Origin: Rhizobium mesoamericanum STM3625 | GTDB taxonomy: Bacteria; Pseudomonadota; Alphaproteobacteria; Rhizobiales; Rhizobiaceae | DNA length: 64,000 bases | Reading direction: 5' to 3' | Assembly (NCBI RefSeq): GCF_000312665.1 | Contig: NZ_HF536772.1 | Span: forward strand, 1,889,975-1,953,974 | Part shown: in pieces, positions 18,629 through 28,616 of the stretch | How the letters are laid out: every line of letters starts with the position of its first letter | Numbering within the stretch: position 1 is the first letter of the stretch | Translations under genes and position numbers: made by a program | Notes under the pieces: model-generated | Databases searched by the model: none | What the model saw: the letters and a program-made list of their open reading frames with translations, nothing else | Told to the model about the DNA's origin: nothing

Positions 18629-20137
18629 TTATCTTCCATCATGGTTGTGTCTGGATTCGCCCAGTTCGTGCCATTCGCGGCCGTCGCGCCGGATGAGTTC
18701 GTCGGCGCAAGATGGGCCGCTGCTTCCCGGCGCATATGACTCGGGCGTTTCGCTGCTCTTTGCCCATATGTCTAGGAAGGGCTGCACCGCTGCCCACCCG
18801 GCTTCGATGCCGTCGGCGCGCTGGAATAGCGTCTGGTCGCCGATGAAGAGGTCGTAAAGAAGCGACTCGTATCCGGTCATCTTGCTGATGTCGAACTTGT
18901 CAGCATAGCGGAAGTCGAGCGAGACCGGGACGGTGTCGACGGAAAGGCCGGGCGACTTGATGGATACCTCGATGCTCAGCCCCTCATCCGGCTGCACTTG
19001 GATGACCAACTTGTTCGGCGGCAGCTGGCGGTTGACGTCCGTTTTCCGAAATTGCGCAAACGGCACCTGCTGGAAGGTGATAACGACTTCCGTATCACGC
19101 GCCTTCAACGCCTTGCCAGTACGGAGATAGAAGGGCACGCCGGCCCAGCGCCAAGAATCGACATAAAGTTTCAGCGCAACGAAGGTTTCGGTTTTGCTGT
19201 CGGACGAGACATCCTTGGTCTCCCTGAACCCCGCGATCTCATGTCCGTTGAGCGTGCCCGCCGTATAGGCGCCGCGCACGGCATGGGAGGCAGCCTCCTC
19301 AGGTGTATAGATGCGCAGGGCGCTTAGTGCCTTGCTTTTCTCCGTACGGATTGCTTCCGCGCCGAAGCCATTCGGGGCTTCCATTGCGATCATAGCCAGC
19401 AATTGAAACAGATGATTGGGAATCATGTCGCGCAGCGCGCCGGTCTTATCGTAGAATTTGCCGCGGGTGCCGACGTCGACAATCTCCGCAGCGGAAATCT
19501 GCACGTGGTCGATGTAATTGTTGTTCCAGAGGGATTCGATCATCATGTTGGCGAAGCGGGCGGTCAGAATGTTCTGTACCGTTTCCTTTCCCAGGAAGTG
19601 ATCAAGGCGATAGACTTGGCTTTCCGTGACATTGCTGAGGATACGTGCGTTCAACGCGCGGGCGGAGGCGAGGTCGGTGCCGAAAGGCTTTTCGATTGCA
19701 ATGCGGCGGAAGCATCCCTCGGCCTCGCTGGTTAGCCCATGCGCGGCGAGTTTTTCGACGAGTGGTCCGAAAAACTGCGGCGGCACGGCGAAATAGAATG
19801 CGGCGTTGCAACTCGTCAGGTGCTTCTTGATCTCGAGGAATATTGGGTCTTGCGTGAAATCGCCTGAAAGGTAGGAGACGCGTTGGCGCAGCCGACGCCA
19901 CGCCTCGTCCGTCTCCGGCAGGATCGGATCGCTCAACGTTGCAAGGAAGCTGTCCAGCCGTGCCACCAGGGAAGCGTCGTCGCCCGGCTCGATGCCGACG
20001 CCGAGGATCTTCAGGTCGTCGCCGACGAGCCCGCTTCGCGTCAGATTGATGATTGCCGGTATCAGCAGGCGCCGCGTCAGGTCGCCGGTGGCGCCAAAGA
20101 TGACAAGGGTGGCTGGCGGAATGGGGGGGGCTACCAT
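18629..20137 (-). CDS. zwf: Glucose-6-phosphate 1-dehydrogenase
   Basis: 502 residues from the ATG at 20137, with AGGAGAG in the leader. The NAD(P) site is FGATGDLTRRLL at the N-terminus. Family motifs are IAIEKPFG and the active-site RLDHFLGKETVQN with its Asp-His pair. It oxidises glucose-6-phosphate to 6-phosphogluconolactone, feeding the Entner-Doudoroff and pentose phosphate routes in rhizobia. The usual partners pgl and edd are not next to it. It may therefore be a second zwf copy; I cannot test that from this window. The length is normal for the family. Confidence 0.95.
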   Translation of the reverse strand: MVAPPIPPATLVIFGATGDLTRRLLIPAIINLTRSGLVGDDLKILGVGIEPGDDASLVARLDSFLATLSDPILPETDEAWRRLRQRVSYLSGDFTQDPIFLEIKKHLTSCNAAFYFAVPPQFFGPLVEKLAAHGLTSEAEGCFRRIAIEKPFGTDLASARALNARILSNVTESQVYRLDHFLGKETVQNILTARFANMMIESLWNNNYIDHVQISAAEIVDVGTRGKFYDKTGALRDMIPNHLFQLLAMIAMEAPNGFGAEAIRTEKSKALSALRIYTPEEAASHAVRGAYTAGTLNGHEIAGFRETKDVSSDSKTETFVALKLYVDSWRWAGVPFYLRTGKALKARDTEVVITFQQVPFAQFRKTDVNRQLPPNKLVIQVQPDEGLSIEVSIKSPGLSVDTVPVSLDFRYADKFDISKMTGYESLLYDLFIGDQTLFQRADGIEAGWAAVQPFLDIWAKSSETPESYAPGSSGPSCADELIRRDGREWHELGESRHNHDGR

Positions 20138-20271
20138 AAAGCACTCTCCTTGCTGTTTATCACGACTATAGTACCCACGACTGCGGCGGCAAGCATGATG
20201 CTGACCGACCATTGCAGAGCCATGTCAGAGGGATCAGGCCGTTCCAATGCCGAAACGCGGCCTCGCCTTTG

Positions 20272-21042
20272 TCAGCCTTTAACGGCTACCATGAAAATCC
20301 GCGGAAAGCGCAGCAGGACGCACCCATCCGACATCGTCGGGTAGGCTTTTGCGACGCGGCCGAGATAGTCTGCCAGAAATGCGTCACGATGCTCTTCGCC
20401 AGCGTGATCGAGATAAGGCCTGAGGCCGGTTCCCTTGACCCATTCGACAATCGCAGCGGCATCCGCCATTGGATGATTATAGGCGGTTTGCCAGATGTCG
20501 ACCCGCGCCGCCTTAGCAATGAGCCGGGTGTAGTAGGTGGAAGGCGGCGGCAGTGGCTTGCGGCGAACGCTCCCCGATTCGAAGGCCGCTCTCCAGGGGC
20601 CAGCATGAGCCGTCTCTTCCATCAGCAGATGGCTTGGCTCGGTCAGATTGTCAGGCATCTGCACAGCGAGCACACCACCGGGGGCCAGCCCGTCCATCAG
20701 GCGATCGAAGATACTGAGATGGTTTGGCAGCCATTGGAAGACGGCGTTTGCGAAGAGGAGGTCTGCCGATGCGCTCGGGTGCCAGGTGGCAAGATCGGCC
20801 TCGACAAAGGGCGTGCCGGGCAGGCGCTTTCGGGCCGCTTCCAGCATATTCAGGTCACTGTCCAGACCGGATACGCCCGCAGCGCCGAAACGCTCGACGA
20901 TGAGTTCAGTCGAATTGCCGGGCCCGCAACCGAGATCCACCGCATGGCGAACGCGCTCCAGCGGTACCCGCGCCAACAGATCACGCGCCGGACGCGTGCG
21001 CTCATCCTCGAATTTGACATACTGGCTGGCAGACCATGCCAT
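20272..21042 (-). CDS. tam: Trans-aconitate 2-methyltransferase
   Basis: 256 residues from the ATG at 21042 with AGGAG just upstream; an in-frame extension to 21108 has no site. It is a class I SAM-dependent methyltransferase with motif [15 protein letters not shown] (about residues 37-50). The opening [23 protein letters not shown] is typical of Tam. Later family segments are [12 protein letters not shown] and [12 protein letters not shown]. It methylates trans-aconitate, a spontaneous toxic isomer of the TCA intermediate. It is transcribed towards zwf with a 135-bp gap. Confidence 0.9.
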   Translation of the reverse strand: MAWSASQYVKFEDERTRPARDLLARVPLERVRHAVDLGCGPGNSTELIVERFGAAGVSGLDSDLNMLEAARKRLPGTPFVEADLATWHPSASADLLFANAVFQWLPNHLSIFDRLMDGLAPGGVLAVQMPDNLTEPSHLLMEETAHAGPWRAAFESGSVRRKPLPPPSTYYTRLIAKAARVDIWQTAYNHPMADAAAIVEWVKGTGLRPYLDHAGEEHRDAFLADYLGRVAKAYPTMSDGCVLLRFPRIFMVAVKG

Positions 21043-21334
21043 TGACCTCTCCTTAGCTATGCAGGTTTCTCGGTGCGCCGAACGCTCACGCTGTCTATGT
21101 GCGCGCACCTAGTCCGACACCCTGAACGTGCTCCCCTGACGCCTTTTGAATAGATGGCCGAGATCGAGGTGAGAGGGGACGGCAAGCGCCGCACTAATAC
21201 AGTCGAGGAAAGACAACCAGCGCAAGAGACCGCCTCAAGAGACCGTCTGCGAAATCGCTCATGTCGCGGTTACATGACATCTTGAAGGGAGGTGTGGCCG
21301 CATAAACGGTATGCCCGGGCCTTCGGAAAAAAGA

Positions 21335-21802
21335 TCAAGCTGCCAAGATGGTTATGCCGTGAGCATTGGCCGCCGCTTTCATGCGTTCCATGGTTTCAGC
21401 GGAGGGTGCGGTTCTCGGCGCCTCATGCGAGCCGACGGCCTCCAGAAATTCCGCCATGCCGCTATCGACGATCGCCGAGAAGACGGCCCTTTCTTGGCCG
21501 GGGTTGGAGTAGGCGTGTGCCTGGTTTGCCTCGACACGGATGATGTCGCCGACCGTGGCTTCGAACTCCTCGACGCCGTTCTCCGTCGCGCGGCGAATGG
21601 TCAGCGTGCCCTCGATGATCCGGAAGACCTCGGGGCTTGCGTGGCGGTGCAGCGGCGTTCGACTGCCTGCCGGCACGGTAATATCATAGATGTTGAGCCA
21701 GGCTCCCTGCAGACGAGCCCGTCGCTCGATCCGATCGCCCATCACGAAGAACACCTTCGCGCTGGCCTGGGCCGGCGCTTTCACAAATGAGTTGGACATC
21801 AT
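21335..21802 (-). CDS. Cupin domain protein
   Basis: 155 residues, a single beta-barrel cupin. Motif 1 is TPLHRHASPEVFRIIEGTLT, with two His and a Glu as likely metal ligands. Motif 2 is near GDIIRVEANQAHAYSNPG, with a further His. The N-terminus is short and the C-terminal helix is Ala-rich. Adjacent ATG codons begin the gene (21802 or 21799). The substrate is unknown; such proteins are dioxygenases, isomerases or ligand sensors. A second, frameshifted cupin gene lies divergently at 22045. Confidence 0.8.
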   Translation of the reverse strand: MMSNSFVKAPAQASAKVFFVMGDRIERRARLQGAWLNIYDITVPAGSRTPLHRHASPEVFRIIEGTLTIRRATENGVEEFEATVGDIIRVEANQAHAYSNPGQERAVFSAIVDSGMAEFLEAVGSHEAPRTAPSAETMERMKAAANAHGITILAA

Positions 21803-22044
21803 GTCTCGCTTTTTTTCTTGGCGGCGAGGCCGTTAGATCTTTCCGAAGCCCTTGGCAACCCGTTCAAGTCGTCGCGGTTGGCACTTGCAGCGCCGGGCTG
21901 CCATATGGGCAACGATTCTCTCGGTATCAAGATGGCGCGTCGTATCGCCGCTCGGCTTTGGCCAGGAGCGGCCATCCGCTAACCGCGGTTCACACGGCTT
22001 GGGCGGTCTGCTATCATAAATGCAATCAATGGGAGATGGTGACC

Positions 22045-22528
22045 ATGTCGGATTTCCGAAATGCAGTTGTCTCTTTGCCGGGTCTCGAACGTGTCGCTCG
22101 GACGCCCTTTGGCGCCAGGATCGTGATCCCCGCGACGGCCGCCGAGACCGGCGGCGCATTCGGATTGTGGGAAACCTTCACGCCGCCCGGGCAAGGCCCG
22201 GCACCCCGCACGCACAGGCGGGAAATGGAGGTTTTTCCGGGTCATCCGCGGGCTCTGCCGCGTTCGATGCGGGGACGACGAGTTCGATGCCCCTCCGGGA
22301 ACGGTGGTCGTTCTGCCGCCGCATGTCCAGCACAGCTGGAGAAACATCAGCGAGGAGCCGGGCCAGATGTTCGGGACGGTCGCGCCAGGAGGCTGCGGGC
22401 AGCTCTTTATCGACATCGAGGCGCTGAATGCCGATACGCCCGAGAAAATCGCGGTTATCGAGGCGCGCCTCGGGATCATCAACGATGCGACGCTGGCGCT
22501 CGATCGGGCGGCGCGGAATCGAGGATAG
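22045..22528 (+). pseudogene. Cupin protein gene broken by a 1-nt frameshift
   Basis: The gene starts at ATG 22045 with GGGAGA upstream. Residues 1-63 run in one frame (MSDFRNAVVSLPGLERVA, ETFTPPGQGPAPRTHRREME). The frame is lost in a TTTTT run at 22232-22236. Removing one T restores VFRVIRGLCRV and then continues through VVLPPHVQHSWRN to the stop at 22526-22528, giving a normal cupin of about 160 residues. So this is either a real single-base insertion or a homopolymer read error. The cupin metal motif falls around the break. It is divergent from the intact cupin gene at 21335. Confidence 0.8.
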
Positions 22529-22708
22529 GTCGCGGGCAAATGGCGTGGGCGTCTGTCGCTTCAGGGCGCGGCACTCTCCACGGTTTCTTGCGAGCCTCGA
22601 CGCAGTCGGCAAGAGATCGGATCTTGGCAAGACGCCGCCATCGATCAGCGACACGAAGCGTTCATCCTCCTTCTGGACGTCCTCGCGATGCCACATGCGT
22701 AATCCGCG

Positions 22709-23749
22709 TCAGAAACGCGTGATGACGCTGATCCCAATCCCCTCCGCTCGATCCAGTGTCATCAGCCCGGGGATCGCCTCCTCAAGCGTTATCCGCCGGC
22801 CGATCAGCTTCTGCGGCGCGATCTTGCCTGATGTCAGCATTGAAAGCATCGCATCGTAGCGCCAGGCCTGCATGCCATGGCTGCCGTAGATCTCCAGTTC
22901 GTGACCGATCACTTGCGCCATCGGAATTTGCGGCGTCGCATAGTCCTCGAGCATGAGGCCGACCTGTACATGTCGTCCACGCCGGCGCAGATTCTTGATC
23001 GAGTTGAAGCAGGTGATGGGGTGGCCGAGTGCGTCAATCGAGACATGCGCGCCACCCTTGGTGATTTCGCGCACGGCCTCCGGCACGTCGTCAACGCTTG
23101 TGGCATTGATCGTTGCCACCGCGCCGCATTCGCGTGCGAAGGCAAGCTTCTCGTCGGAGAGATCGATGCCGATCGCGTTTGCTCCAAGTGAGGTTGCGAT
23201 CATGATTGCCGAAAGGCCGACACCGCCACAGCCATGCACGGCGATCCATTCGCCCGGGCCGGTCCGCGCATGGTCCACCACCGCGCGAAATGAAGTCGCA
23301 AAGCGGCAGCCAAGGCTTGCGGCTGTCGCGTCGTCGATGCTGTCAGGCAAATGTACGAGGTTGGTGTCGGCATAGTCGATCGCCACGTATTCGGCAAACG
23401 AGCCCCAATGCGTAAAGCCCGGCTGGAACTGGTTTGGGCAGACCTGCTGGTTGCCGGAATGGCATTCGCTGCAGCGGCCGCACCCGGAAACGAAGGGCAC
23501 GGTCACCCTATCACCGATCTTGAACCGCATGACGCCCTTTCCCGTGGCAATCACCTTGCCGGCCAGTTCATGGCCGGGCACATGCGGCAGCTTGATATCC
23601 GGATCGTGGCCCATCCAGCCGTGCCAGTCGCTGCGGCAGAGCCCGGTGGCACCAACGGCAATGACCACGCCATCCTCGTTTGGTGTCGGATCGGGCAGGC
23701 TGCGGATCTCGGGAGCCTTCTCGAAGGCGTCGTAGAACATGGCTTTCAT
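22709..23749 (-). CDS. Zinc-dependent alcohol dehydrogenase
   Basis: 346 residues from the ATG at 23749, with GGGGAG eight bases upstream. It is a medium-chain dehydrogenase. The catalytic zinc site includes Cys in [13 protein letters not shown], the His/Glu of [11 protein letters not shown] and a later Cys. The structural zinc lobe is [17 protein letters not shown], with four Cys. The NAD site is [13 protein letters not shown] (about residues 174-186). The sequence suggests an alcohol dehydrogenase of the Zn-binding adh family, but the substrate is not predictable. It is a single gene, and the broken cupin gene converges on its 3' end. Confidence 0.92.
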   Translation of the reverse strand: MKAMFYDAFEKAPEIRSLPDPTPNEDGVVIAVGATGLCRSDWHGWMGHDPDIKLPHVPGHELAGKVIATGKGVMRFKIGDRVTVPFVSGCGRCSECHSGNQQVCPNQFQPGFTHWGSFAEYVAIDYADTNLVHLPDSIDDATAASLGCRFATSFRAVVDHARTGPGEWIAVHGCGGVGLSAIMIATSLGANAIGIDLSDEKLAFARECGAVATINATSVDDVPEAVREITKGGAHVSIDALGHPITCFNSIKNLRRRGRHVQVGLMLEDYATPQIPMAQVIGHELEIYGSHGMQAWRYDAMLSMLTSGKIAPQKLIGRRITLEEAIPGLMTLDRAEGIGISVITRF

Positions 23750-23998
23750 CGATTTTACTCCCCGTCGGTCGCAGCGATTCCGGTGCATGATGCCACGGCG
23801 CCGATGTCGCATCCAATCGCGCCATCCATGATTTTCCGTGATACACCGATCGCCAGCATTCAAGGTCGCACGAACGAATATTACTCCCTGGCGGGGGCAT
23901 CCGCCATTTTCTTGCGTAGGGTTGAGGGGTGTGGATTTCCGCTTGACCGGGCCTGCGTGCGGGGATTTTGCTCTTCGAACTTTTCAAGGAGAATGCCC

Positions 23999-24886
23999 AT
24001 GGCCGTCGATACATCGCCCCGTTCAACCACTTGGACCTACGTCGAGGGAGAGTGGCTTTCCGGCAATCCGCCACTGATCGGGCCGACTTCGCACGCCATG
24101 TGGTTGGCCTCGACCGTCTTCGACGGCGCACGTTGGTTCGACGGCATCGCTCCGGACCTCGATCTGCATTGTCAGCGCGTCAACCGCTCGGCGATCAACA
24201 TGGGCCTAAAGCCTGTGAAGACCGCCGAGGAGATCGAGGCGCTGGCTTTGGAAGGGATCAAGAAATTCGACGGCAAAACGCCGATCTACATCAAGCCTCT
24301 GTATTGGGGCGAGCATGGGTCGGCCGGCAGCGTCGTCACGGTCGATGGCGAATCCACCCGCTTCGCGCTTTGCCTATTCGAAGCCCCGCTCGGCAACAAT
24401 GCGCCAAATTCGCTGACCGTTTCGCCCTACCGCCGGCCCTCGCCGGAAACGGCAATGACGGACGCAAAGGCCGGTTCGCTCTATCCGAATAGCGGCCGCG
24501 CCATCGCCGAAGCCAAAAGTCGGGGCTTCGACAACGCGCTCATGCGCGACATGAACGGCAACGTGGCCGAGACGGCGTCCTCCAACGTGTTCATGGTCAA
24601 GGACGGCATTGTCTCGACACCGATCGCGAACCGAACTTTCCTTGCCGGTATCACCCGAGCCCGCGTCATCGGCCTCCTGCGCAAGGCAGGTTTTGACGTG
24701 CGTGAAGTGACGCTCTCGGTCGAGGATTTCATGAACGCCGACGAAATCTTCACGACGGGCAACTATTCCAAGGTCGTCGGTGTCAATCGCCTCGATGGTC
24801 GCGACTTCCAGGAAGGACCTGTCACCCGCAAGGCGCTCGAGCTCTACATGAACTGGGCGTTCGGGCGCAGCGAAAGCGACAGCTAA
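23999..24886 (+). CDS. ilvE: Branched-chain amino acid aminotransferase
   Basis: 295 residues of fold-type IV PLP enzyme. The PLP lysine is expected in AKAGSLYPNSGRAIAEAKSRG (about 156 onward). The later family stretch NVAETASSNVFMVKDG is characteristic. It transfers the amino group between Leu/Ile/Val and 2-oxoglutarate. An ATG at 23999 has AAGGAG seven to eight bases upstream; a second ATG at 23993 overlaps the ribosome site and is unlikely. A hairpin follows. Rhizobial genomes often carry more than one such gene, so ilvE is a family-level name. Confidence 0.88.
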   Translation: MAVDTSPRSTTWTYVEGEWLSGNPPLIGPTSHAMWLASTVFDGARWFDGIAPDLDLHCQRVNRSAINMGLKPVKTAEEIEALALEGIKKFDGKTPIYIKPLYWGEHGSAGSVVTVDGESTRFALCLFEAPLGNNAPNSLTVSPYRRPSPETAMTDAKAGSLYPNSGRAIAEAKSRGFDNALMRDMNGNVAETASSNVFMVKDGIVSTPIANRTFLAGITRARVIGLLRKAGFDVREVTLSVEDFMNADEIFTTGNYSKVVGVNRLDGRDFQEGPVTRKALELYMNWAFGRSESDS

Positions 24887-24917
24887 GTCCGCTCTTTCCA
24901 CATTCTTCGTTCGATGC

Positions 24918-24950
24918 ACTGATAGCGGCAGAACTGCTGCCGCTATCAGT
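24918..24950 (+). terminator. Long hairpin after ilvE
   Basis: Exact 14-bp arms (ACTGATAGCGGCAG / CTGCCGCTATCAGT) surround a 5-nt loop 30 nt after the ilvE stop. There is no T tract, so it may be a Rho-associated or processing hairpin, or act in both directions with the convergent gene at 25101. Confidence 0.55.
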
Positions 24951-25100
24951 CCGAATTACCTGCTGATGTGGGGTTTCGGGCAAAAACGGCACCGACACCA
25001 GCCAGGGCAGAGGCGAACAGGCGTGCCGGACCAGTTGGCTGCGGCAAGGTACGCCTGTGGGCGAAAAAGACGCCGTCCTCTTTCGAAAGCTGCGTCGAGC

Positions 25101-26342
25101 TTATTTGTGGCCGGGTGCAGTGGCGTCTCGCGGTCGCGCCACCCAGGAATAGGCGGCGCCGCCAATCAGCAAGACGCAAGTCCCGAGAAAGACGGCCCGC
25201 ATGCCGATATGGCCGCCGATGAAGCCGCCGAGCACAGGGCCGGCGACCTGGCCGACATATTGCGACGAGACCGACAGGCCTAGAATGCTGCCGGCGGCGC
25301 TGTCCGGCACGCTATGCCGGATGACCGCCGAGATGCAAGGCAGCAGGCCGCCGAGCGCGATTCCCATGAGGAAGCGCAGGATGATCAGCTGCCAGGCACT
25401 CGTCACGAATGCCTGCGGGATCAACAGCAGCCCCGCGACCGCAAGAGCACCCGCAACAACTGGCCAATGGCCGAGGCGGTCGGCAAGCTTGCCGAGACGC
25501 GAGGCCGACAGGATGCTGCCGAGCGCCGCCGCAGACATGACGATACCCGCGATCATCGTTACCCTGCTCTGATCTTCCATAATCTGAGCGACATAGACCG
25601 TGATGATCGGCTCGATCGACATGTTGGCGAGCATCAGCAGCAAGCCGGTTGCCAGCATCGCGACGACGGGCGCCTTGTCAGGGATCGAGGCCCAGCCGCC
25701 GCTTGCCTTCGCCGCCTGCTTGCGGGCAGGAGACCTCTCTTCCTTGATCAGGAAGGTGGTTGCGAGGAACGCCAGAAAGATCGTCCCCCCGGCGGCCAAA
25801 AATGTACCGCGAATGCCGATCAGCGGCGGCAGCGCGCCACCAATCAGCGGCCCGACGAGGTTACCCGCCATGATGCCCGAGGCGAGCACACCGAGCGCCC
25901 AGGCGGAGCGATCCTTCGGCGTCTGGGTCGCGACCAGTACCATCGAGCCGGACGAATAACCGCCCGCAATCCCGACGAACAGCCGTAGCGCCACCAGCTG
26001 CCAGACATTCTCTGCCATTCCCATCAGCGAGATCGCAACCGTCATCCCGACGCTGGCGCGCACGAGCATCAGCTTGCGTCCATAGATATCGCCAAGCCGG
26101 CCCCAGAGCGGCGCCACAAAGGCCGCAGCCAGGAAAGTCGCGCCATAGGCGATGCCCGACCATTGCACGATCGCCGCGCGGTCGCTGACGCCTAGCTCCT
26201 CGACATAGAGCGGCAGGAAGGGCAGCAGCAGCGTCATCGCGACGATCGTTGTAAAGGAGCCGAGCAGGGAAATGACCAGATTGCGCTTCCAGTAGATCGA
26301 GCCGCTATCGATGACGGCTGCGTCCCATTTGGTATCGGTCAT
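25101..26342 (-). CDS. MFS multidrug exporter, MdtG-like
   Basis: 413 residues with about 12 membrane helices. Family signatures include WKRNLVISLLGSF at the N-terminus, LPFLPLYVEELGV in helix 1-2, and the MFS motif A GRLGDIYGRKLMLVRA in loop 2-3. WALGVLASGIMAGNLVGPLI covers helix 5. These closely follow E. coli MdtG in order and wording, so a drug/H+ antiporter role is likely. Its start codon overlaps the stop of the PEBP gene (26339-26342), so the two are co-translated. Confidence 0.88.
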   Translation of the reverse strand: MTDTKWDAAVIDSGSIYWKRNLVISLLGSFTTIVAMTLLLPFLPLYVEELGVSDRAAIVQWSGIAYGATFLAAAFVAPLWGRLGDIYGRKLMLVRASVGMTVAISLMGMAENVWQLVALRLFVGIAGGYSSGSMVLVATQTPKDRSAWALGVLASGIMAGNLVGPLIGGALPPLIGIRGTFLAAGGTIFLAFLATTFLIKEERSPARKQAAKASGGWASIPDKAPVVAMLATGLLLMLANMSIEPIITVYVAQIMEDQSRVTMIAGIVMSAAALGSILSASRLGKLADRLGHWPVVAGALAVAGLLLIPQAFVTSAWQLIILRFLMGIALGGLLPCISAVIRHSVPDSAAGSILGLSVSSQYVGQVAGPVLGGFIGGHIGMRAVFLGTCVLLIGGAAYSWVARPRDATAPGHK

Positions 26343-27019
26343 TTCGTGGCCCTTGCATTGATCGTATAGGTCAGTTCAGCTGCGCCGGAGGCAAGCACAT
26401 GTCGCTTGGCAGCAGTAAGAAAATCGGTGCGGGTGAAGGCGTCGGGAAGCGATAGGCGTTCGGTATCGAGCGCATAGACCGTAACCCGATAGCGGTGAAT
26501 GCGCAGATCGTTCCAGGGTGGGCAAGCGCCCATATACCCCCCGTATGGGCCGTCCTTCAAGAAGGCCGCGAAGCCGTTCTGCCCGCGGCGTCCATGCTCG
26601 GTTGTCTCTAGCGGAAATCCGCCCTGCGGCAAGCCATCGCCGTCGGCTCCTTCGGCGAGCCGCGTGATGGTGGCCGGGATGTTTGCAAGGATCCAATGCG
26701 TGAATTCCATACGGGGCAGATCACGCGCGATCATCGTACCGTCCTTGTTCAAAAGCGAGAGGTCGCGCGGCACATCGGGATCAGTCATCGCGAGCGCATA
26801 GGATCGCGTACCCGCCGGACCCTTCGACCAGGAAATTTCCGGGCTCTTATTGCTTCCGGCTGCCGCCTTGCCGTGCGAGGCGACACATGAGGCGTTCCGC
26901 TCCGGCAAGGTGTCGCCCTGTCCGGTGTTCTCAAAGACGACCTTGATATCCGCTGCCAGAAGCGGCGAAGCGGTGAAAGCAAGAGCGATGGCAGCGTGGG
27001 CAATGGCGGACATGCGCAT
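26339..27019 (-). CDS. Exported PEBP / YbhB-YbcL family protein
   Basis: 226 residues, starting at ATG 27019 with AGGAG seven bases before it. A signal peptide (AIALAFTASPLLAAD) ends near residue 22. The PEBP fold is marked by YALAMTDPDVPRD (ligand pocket Asp-Pro-Asp), MEFTHWILANIP, and the late YGGYMGACPPWNDLRIHRY block. The bacterial members bind small anionic or phospho ligands; function is not known in rhizobia. It is coupled by a 4-bp overlap to the MdtG-like exporter, which is an unusual pairing. Confidence 0.88.
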   Translation of the reverse strand: MRMSAIAHAAIALAFTASPLLAADIKVVFENTGQGDTLPERNASCVASHGKAAAGSNKSPEISWSKGPAGTRSYALAMTDPDVPRDLSLLNKDGTMIARDLPRMEFTHWILANIPATITRLAEGADGDGLPQGGFPLETTEHGRRGQNGFAAFLKDGPYGGYMGACPPWNDLRIHRYRVTVYALDTERLSLPDAFTRTDFLTAAKRHVLASGAAELTYTINARATK

Positions 27020-27108
27020 ATGAAGTCTCCTTGTTACGATATAGGAGCACTAGCAATTGTCTCATGCTGTCCGGTGCACTGAAACGCTCAAAGATGAACC
27101 GGAAACGC

Positions 27109-27948
27109 TCAAACGTCGGCGAGTTGTCTGCCCTTCAGTTCTGCGCGCCTCCGTTCTGCGAAGCGTCGTGGTGATCGATAGCCTGCCGCTAGCGCTGCGT
27201 CGCGGAGGGAAAGGCCGTCCTGAGACAGCAAAGCGGAGGCGAGCTCGACACGCACCTCGGCCGATATTGCCCGCAGTGACGTGGATTCGGAAGCGAGACG
27301 CCGTCGTAACGTTGCATTGCTGGTTCCGAGCTCAGCGGCAATCTGATCGGCGGTCCACGATTTGTTTGGCTGCCAGCGGATCAAGGCGCGCACTGCATCG
27401 CTGAGCGTTGCCGTGTCTTCGGGCAGCGCGCCGCGCAGGCCGAGAACCATCAGCACTTCCATCAAACGGTGCTCGACCAGCACTGCCGGCAGTGTGCCCG
27501 CCACAATGCCTTCGCCCGCATGGTGGATCGTGGTCGCCAGCACCGGGTCGAGGGCGGCATCGAACCGCGCGCTGTTGGGCTGCGGCGGAAGCGAGCGCCT
27601 TGCGCGGTTGACCAGTTCGTCTTGGAAATCGATGAAGATGGCGCGATAGACCCCACTCTTTGGGTCGGGATCGTTGACGACGTCGCCACGCCAACCTTTT
27701 GGCAGCACCAGCACCGTGCCCGCGGCATACCGCATCTGTCGCCCGGGGGTGACCAGTTCCTTGGAGCCTTCTACGATCACCACCATCGAGGTGCGCGGGA
27801 AGGCACAGCCGGCAATCCGTTCGCGCTCGCGGGTGACGAACGTAAAAAGAGCCGACGCGCGTGCGCTTGCGGCCGACAGCGCCGACGGCCGATTGTCCTT
27901 TGCGGCAAGCTTGCGCAGCCGCTGCAAGATGATTTGTGCTTCCAGCAT
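27109..27948 (-). CDS. AraC-family transcriptional regulator with an N-terminal cupin domain
   Basis: About 279 residues from the ATG at 27948; an in-frame extension reaches 28104 but overlaps the divergent gene and looks non-native. The N-terminal half is a cupin-type effector domain (RTSMVVIVEGSKELV, YAAGTVLVLPKGWRGDV). The C-terminal half has two helix-turn-helix units (WTADQIAAELGTSNATLRRR and LSLRDAALAAGYRSPRRFAE). It is probably a regulator of a neighbour: the divergently placed SnoaL-like gene at 28086 or the PEBP/MFS pair behind it. The inducer is unknown. Confidence 0.85.
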   Translation of the reverse strand: MLEAQIILQRLRKLAAKDNRPSALSAASARASALFTFVTRERERIAGCAFPRTSMVVIVEGSKELVTPGRQMRYAAGTVLVLPKGWRGDVVNDPDPKSGVYRAIFIDFQDELVNRARRSLPPQPNSARFDAALDPVLATTIHHAGEGIVAGTLPAVLVEHRLMEVLMVLGLRGALPEDTATLSDAVRALIRWQPNKSWTADQIAAELGTSNATLRRRLASESTSLRAISAEVRVELASALLSQDGLSLRDAALAAGYRSPRRFAERRRAELKGRQLADV

Positions 27949-28085
27949 GGGGATGGCCTGAGATTGCGATAACGCGATCTTGGACCATGGCCGACGGATT
28001 TCCAAGCCGCGGTTGCTCAAAACAGCGCCACCTGCTATAAACTGATTGCAAATTGCAATCGGAATGTACCAGAAGGACCGGTGCA

Positions 28086-28429
28086 ATGGCACATAGCGAC
28101 TCACGACGCGAACAGATCGTTCGCAGCCTCTACGAAGCCTATGTCCGGGGGCGCAAGGATGACGCGTGCGCGATCTTGACCGAGGACTTCACGTTCTCCA
28201 GCCCGCGTGACGATCATATCGATCGCACCGCGTATTCGATCGGTGCTGGCCCGAACTGCCGCCATTTCGCGCCATGGAGATAGAGTATCTCAAGATCGCG
28301 GAGGACGAGGCTGTCGTCCGCTATAGGGCCGAGAAACGTGACGGTGGAGCCTTTCGCAATATGGAGGTCCTGCGGTTTAGGGACGAGCGGATCGCCTCGG
28401 TGGACGTCTATTTCGGTCGGAACGTTTAA
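28086..28429 (+). pseudogene. SnoaL-like (NTF2 fold) protein gene broken by a 1-nt frameshift
   Basis: ATG 28086 starts an in-frame SnoaL/NTF2 protein (REQIVRSLYEAYVRG, EDFTFSSPRDDHIDRTAY). The frame ends shortly afterwards in TAG. Adding one base near 28230, after GCGTAT, restores the usual continuation: FDRCWP, then YLKIAEDEAVVRYRAEK, ending DVYFGRNV with a stop at 28427-28429. So one nucleotide is missing. The rebuilt protein would be about 114 residues, normal for the family. This could be a true mutation or a sequence error. It is divergent from the AraC gene and may be its target. Confidence 0.78.
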
Positions 28430-28616
28430 AGCGTCTCGCCTTAACGCGTTATCCGCGTTCGCCACTCTGCGATGACCGACAGTCTGCATAGAGGAGGGGC
28501 CCGCTAAGAGCGTCCCCTATCGCAGGTGTGTTTTACCGTAATATACGTGCCCAAGCGCAACGCTTCATGCAAACTTCACTTGTTCGATCTCACCCTGATA
28601 CTGAAAAGAGGGCGAT

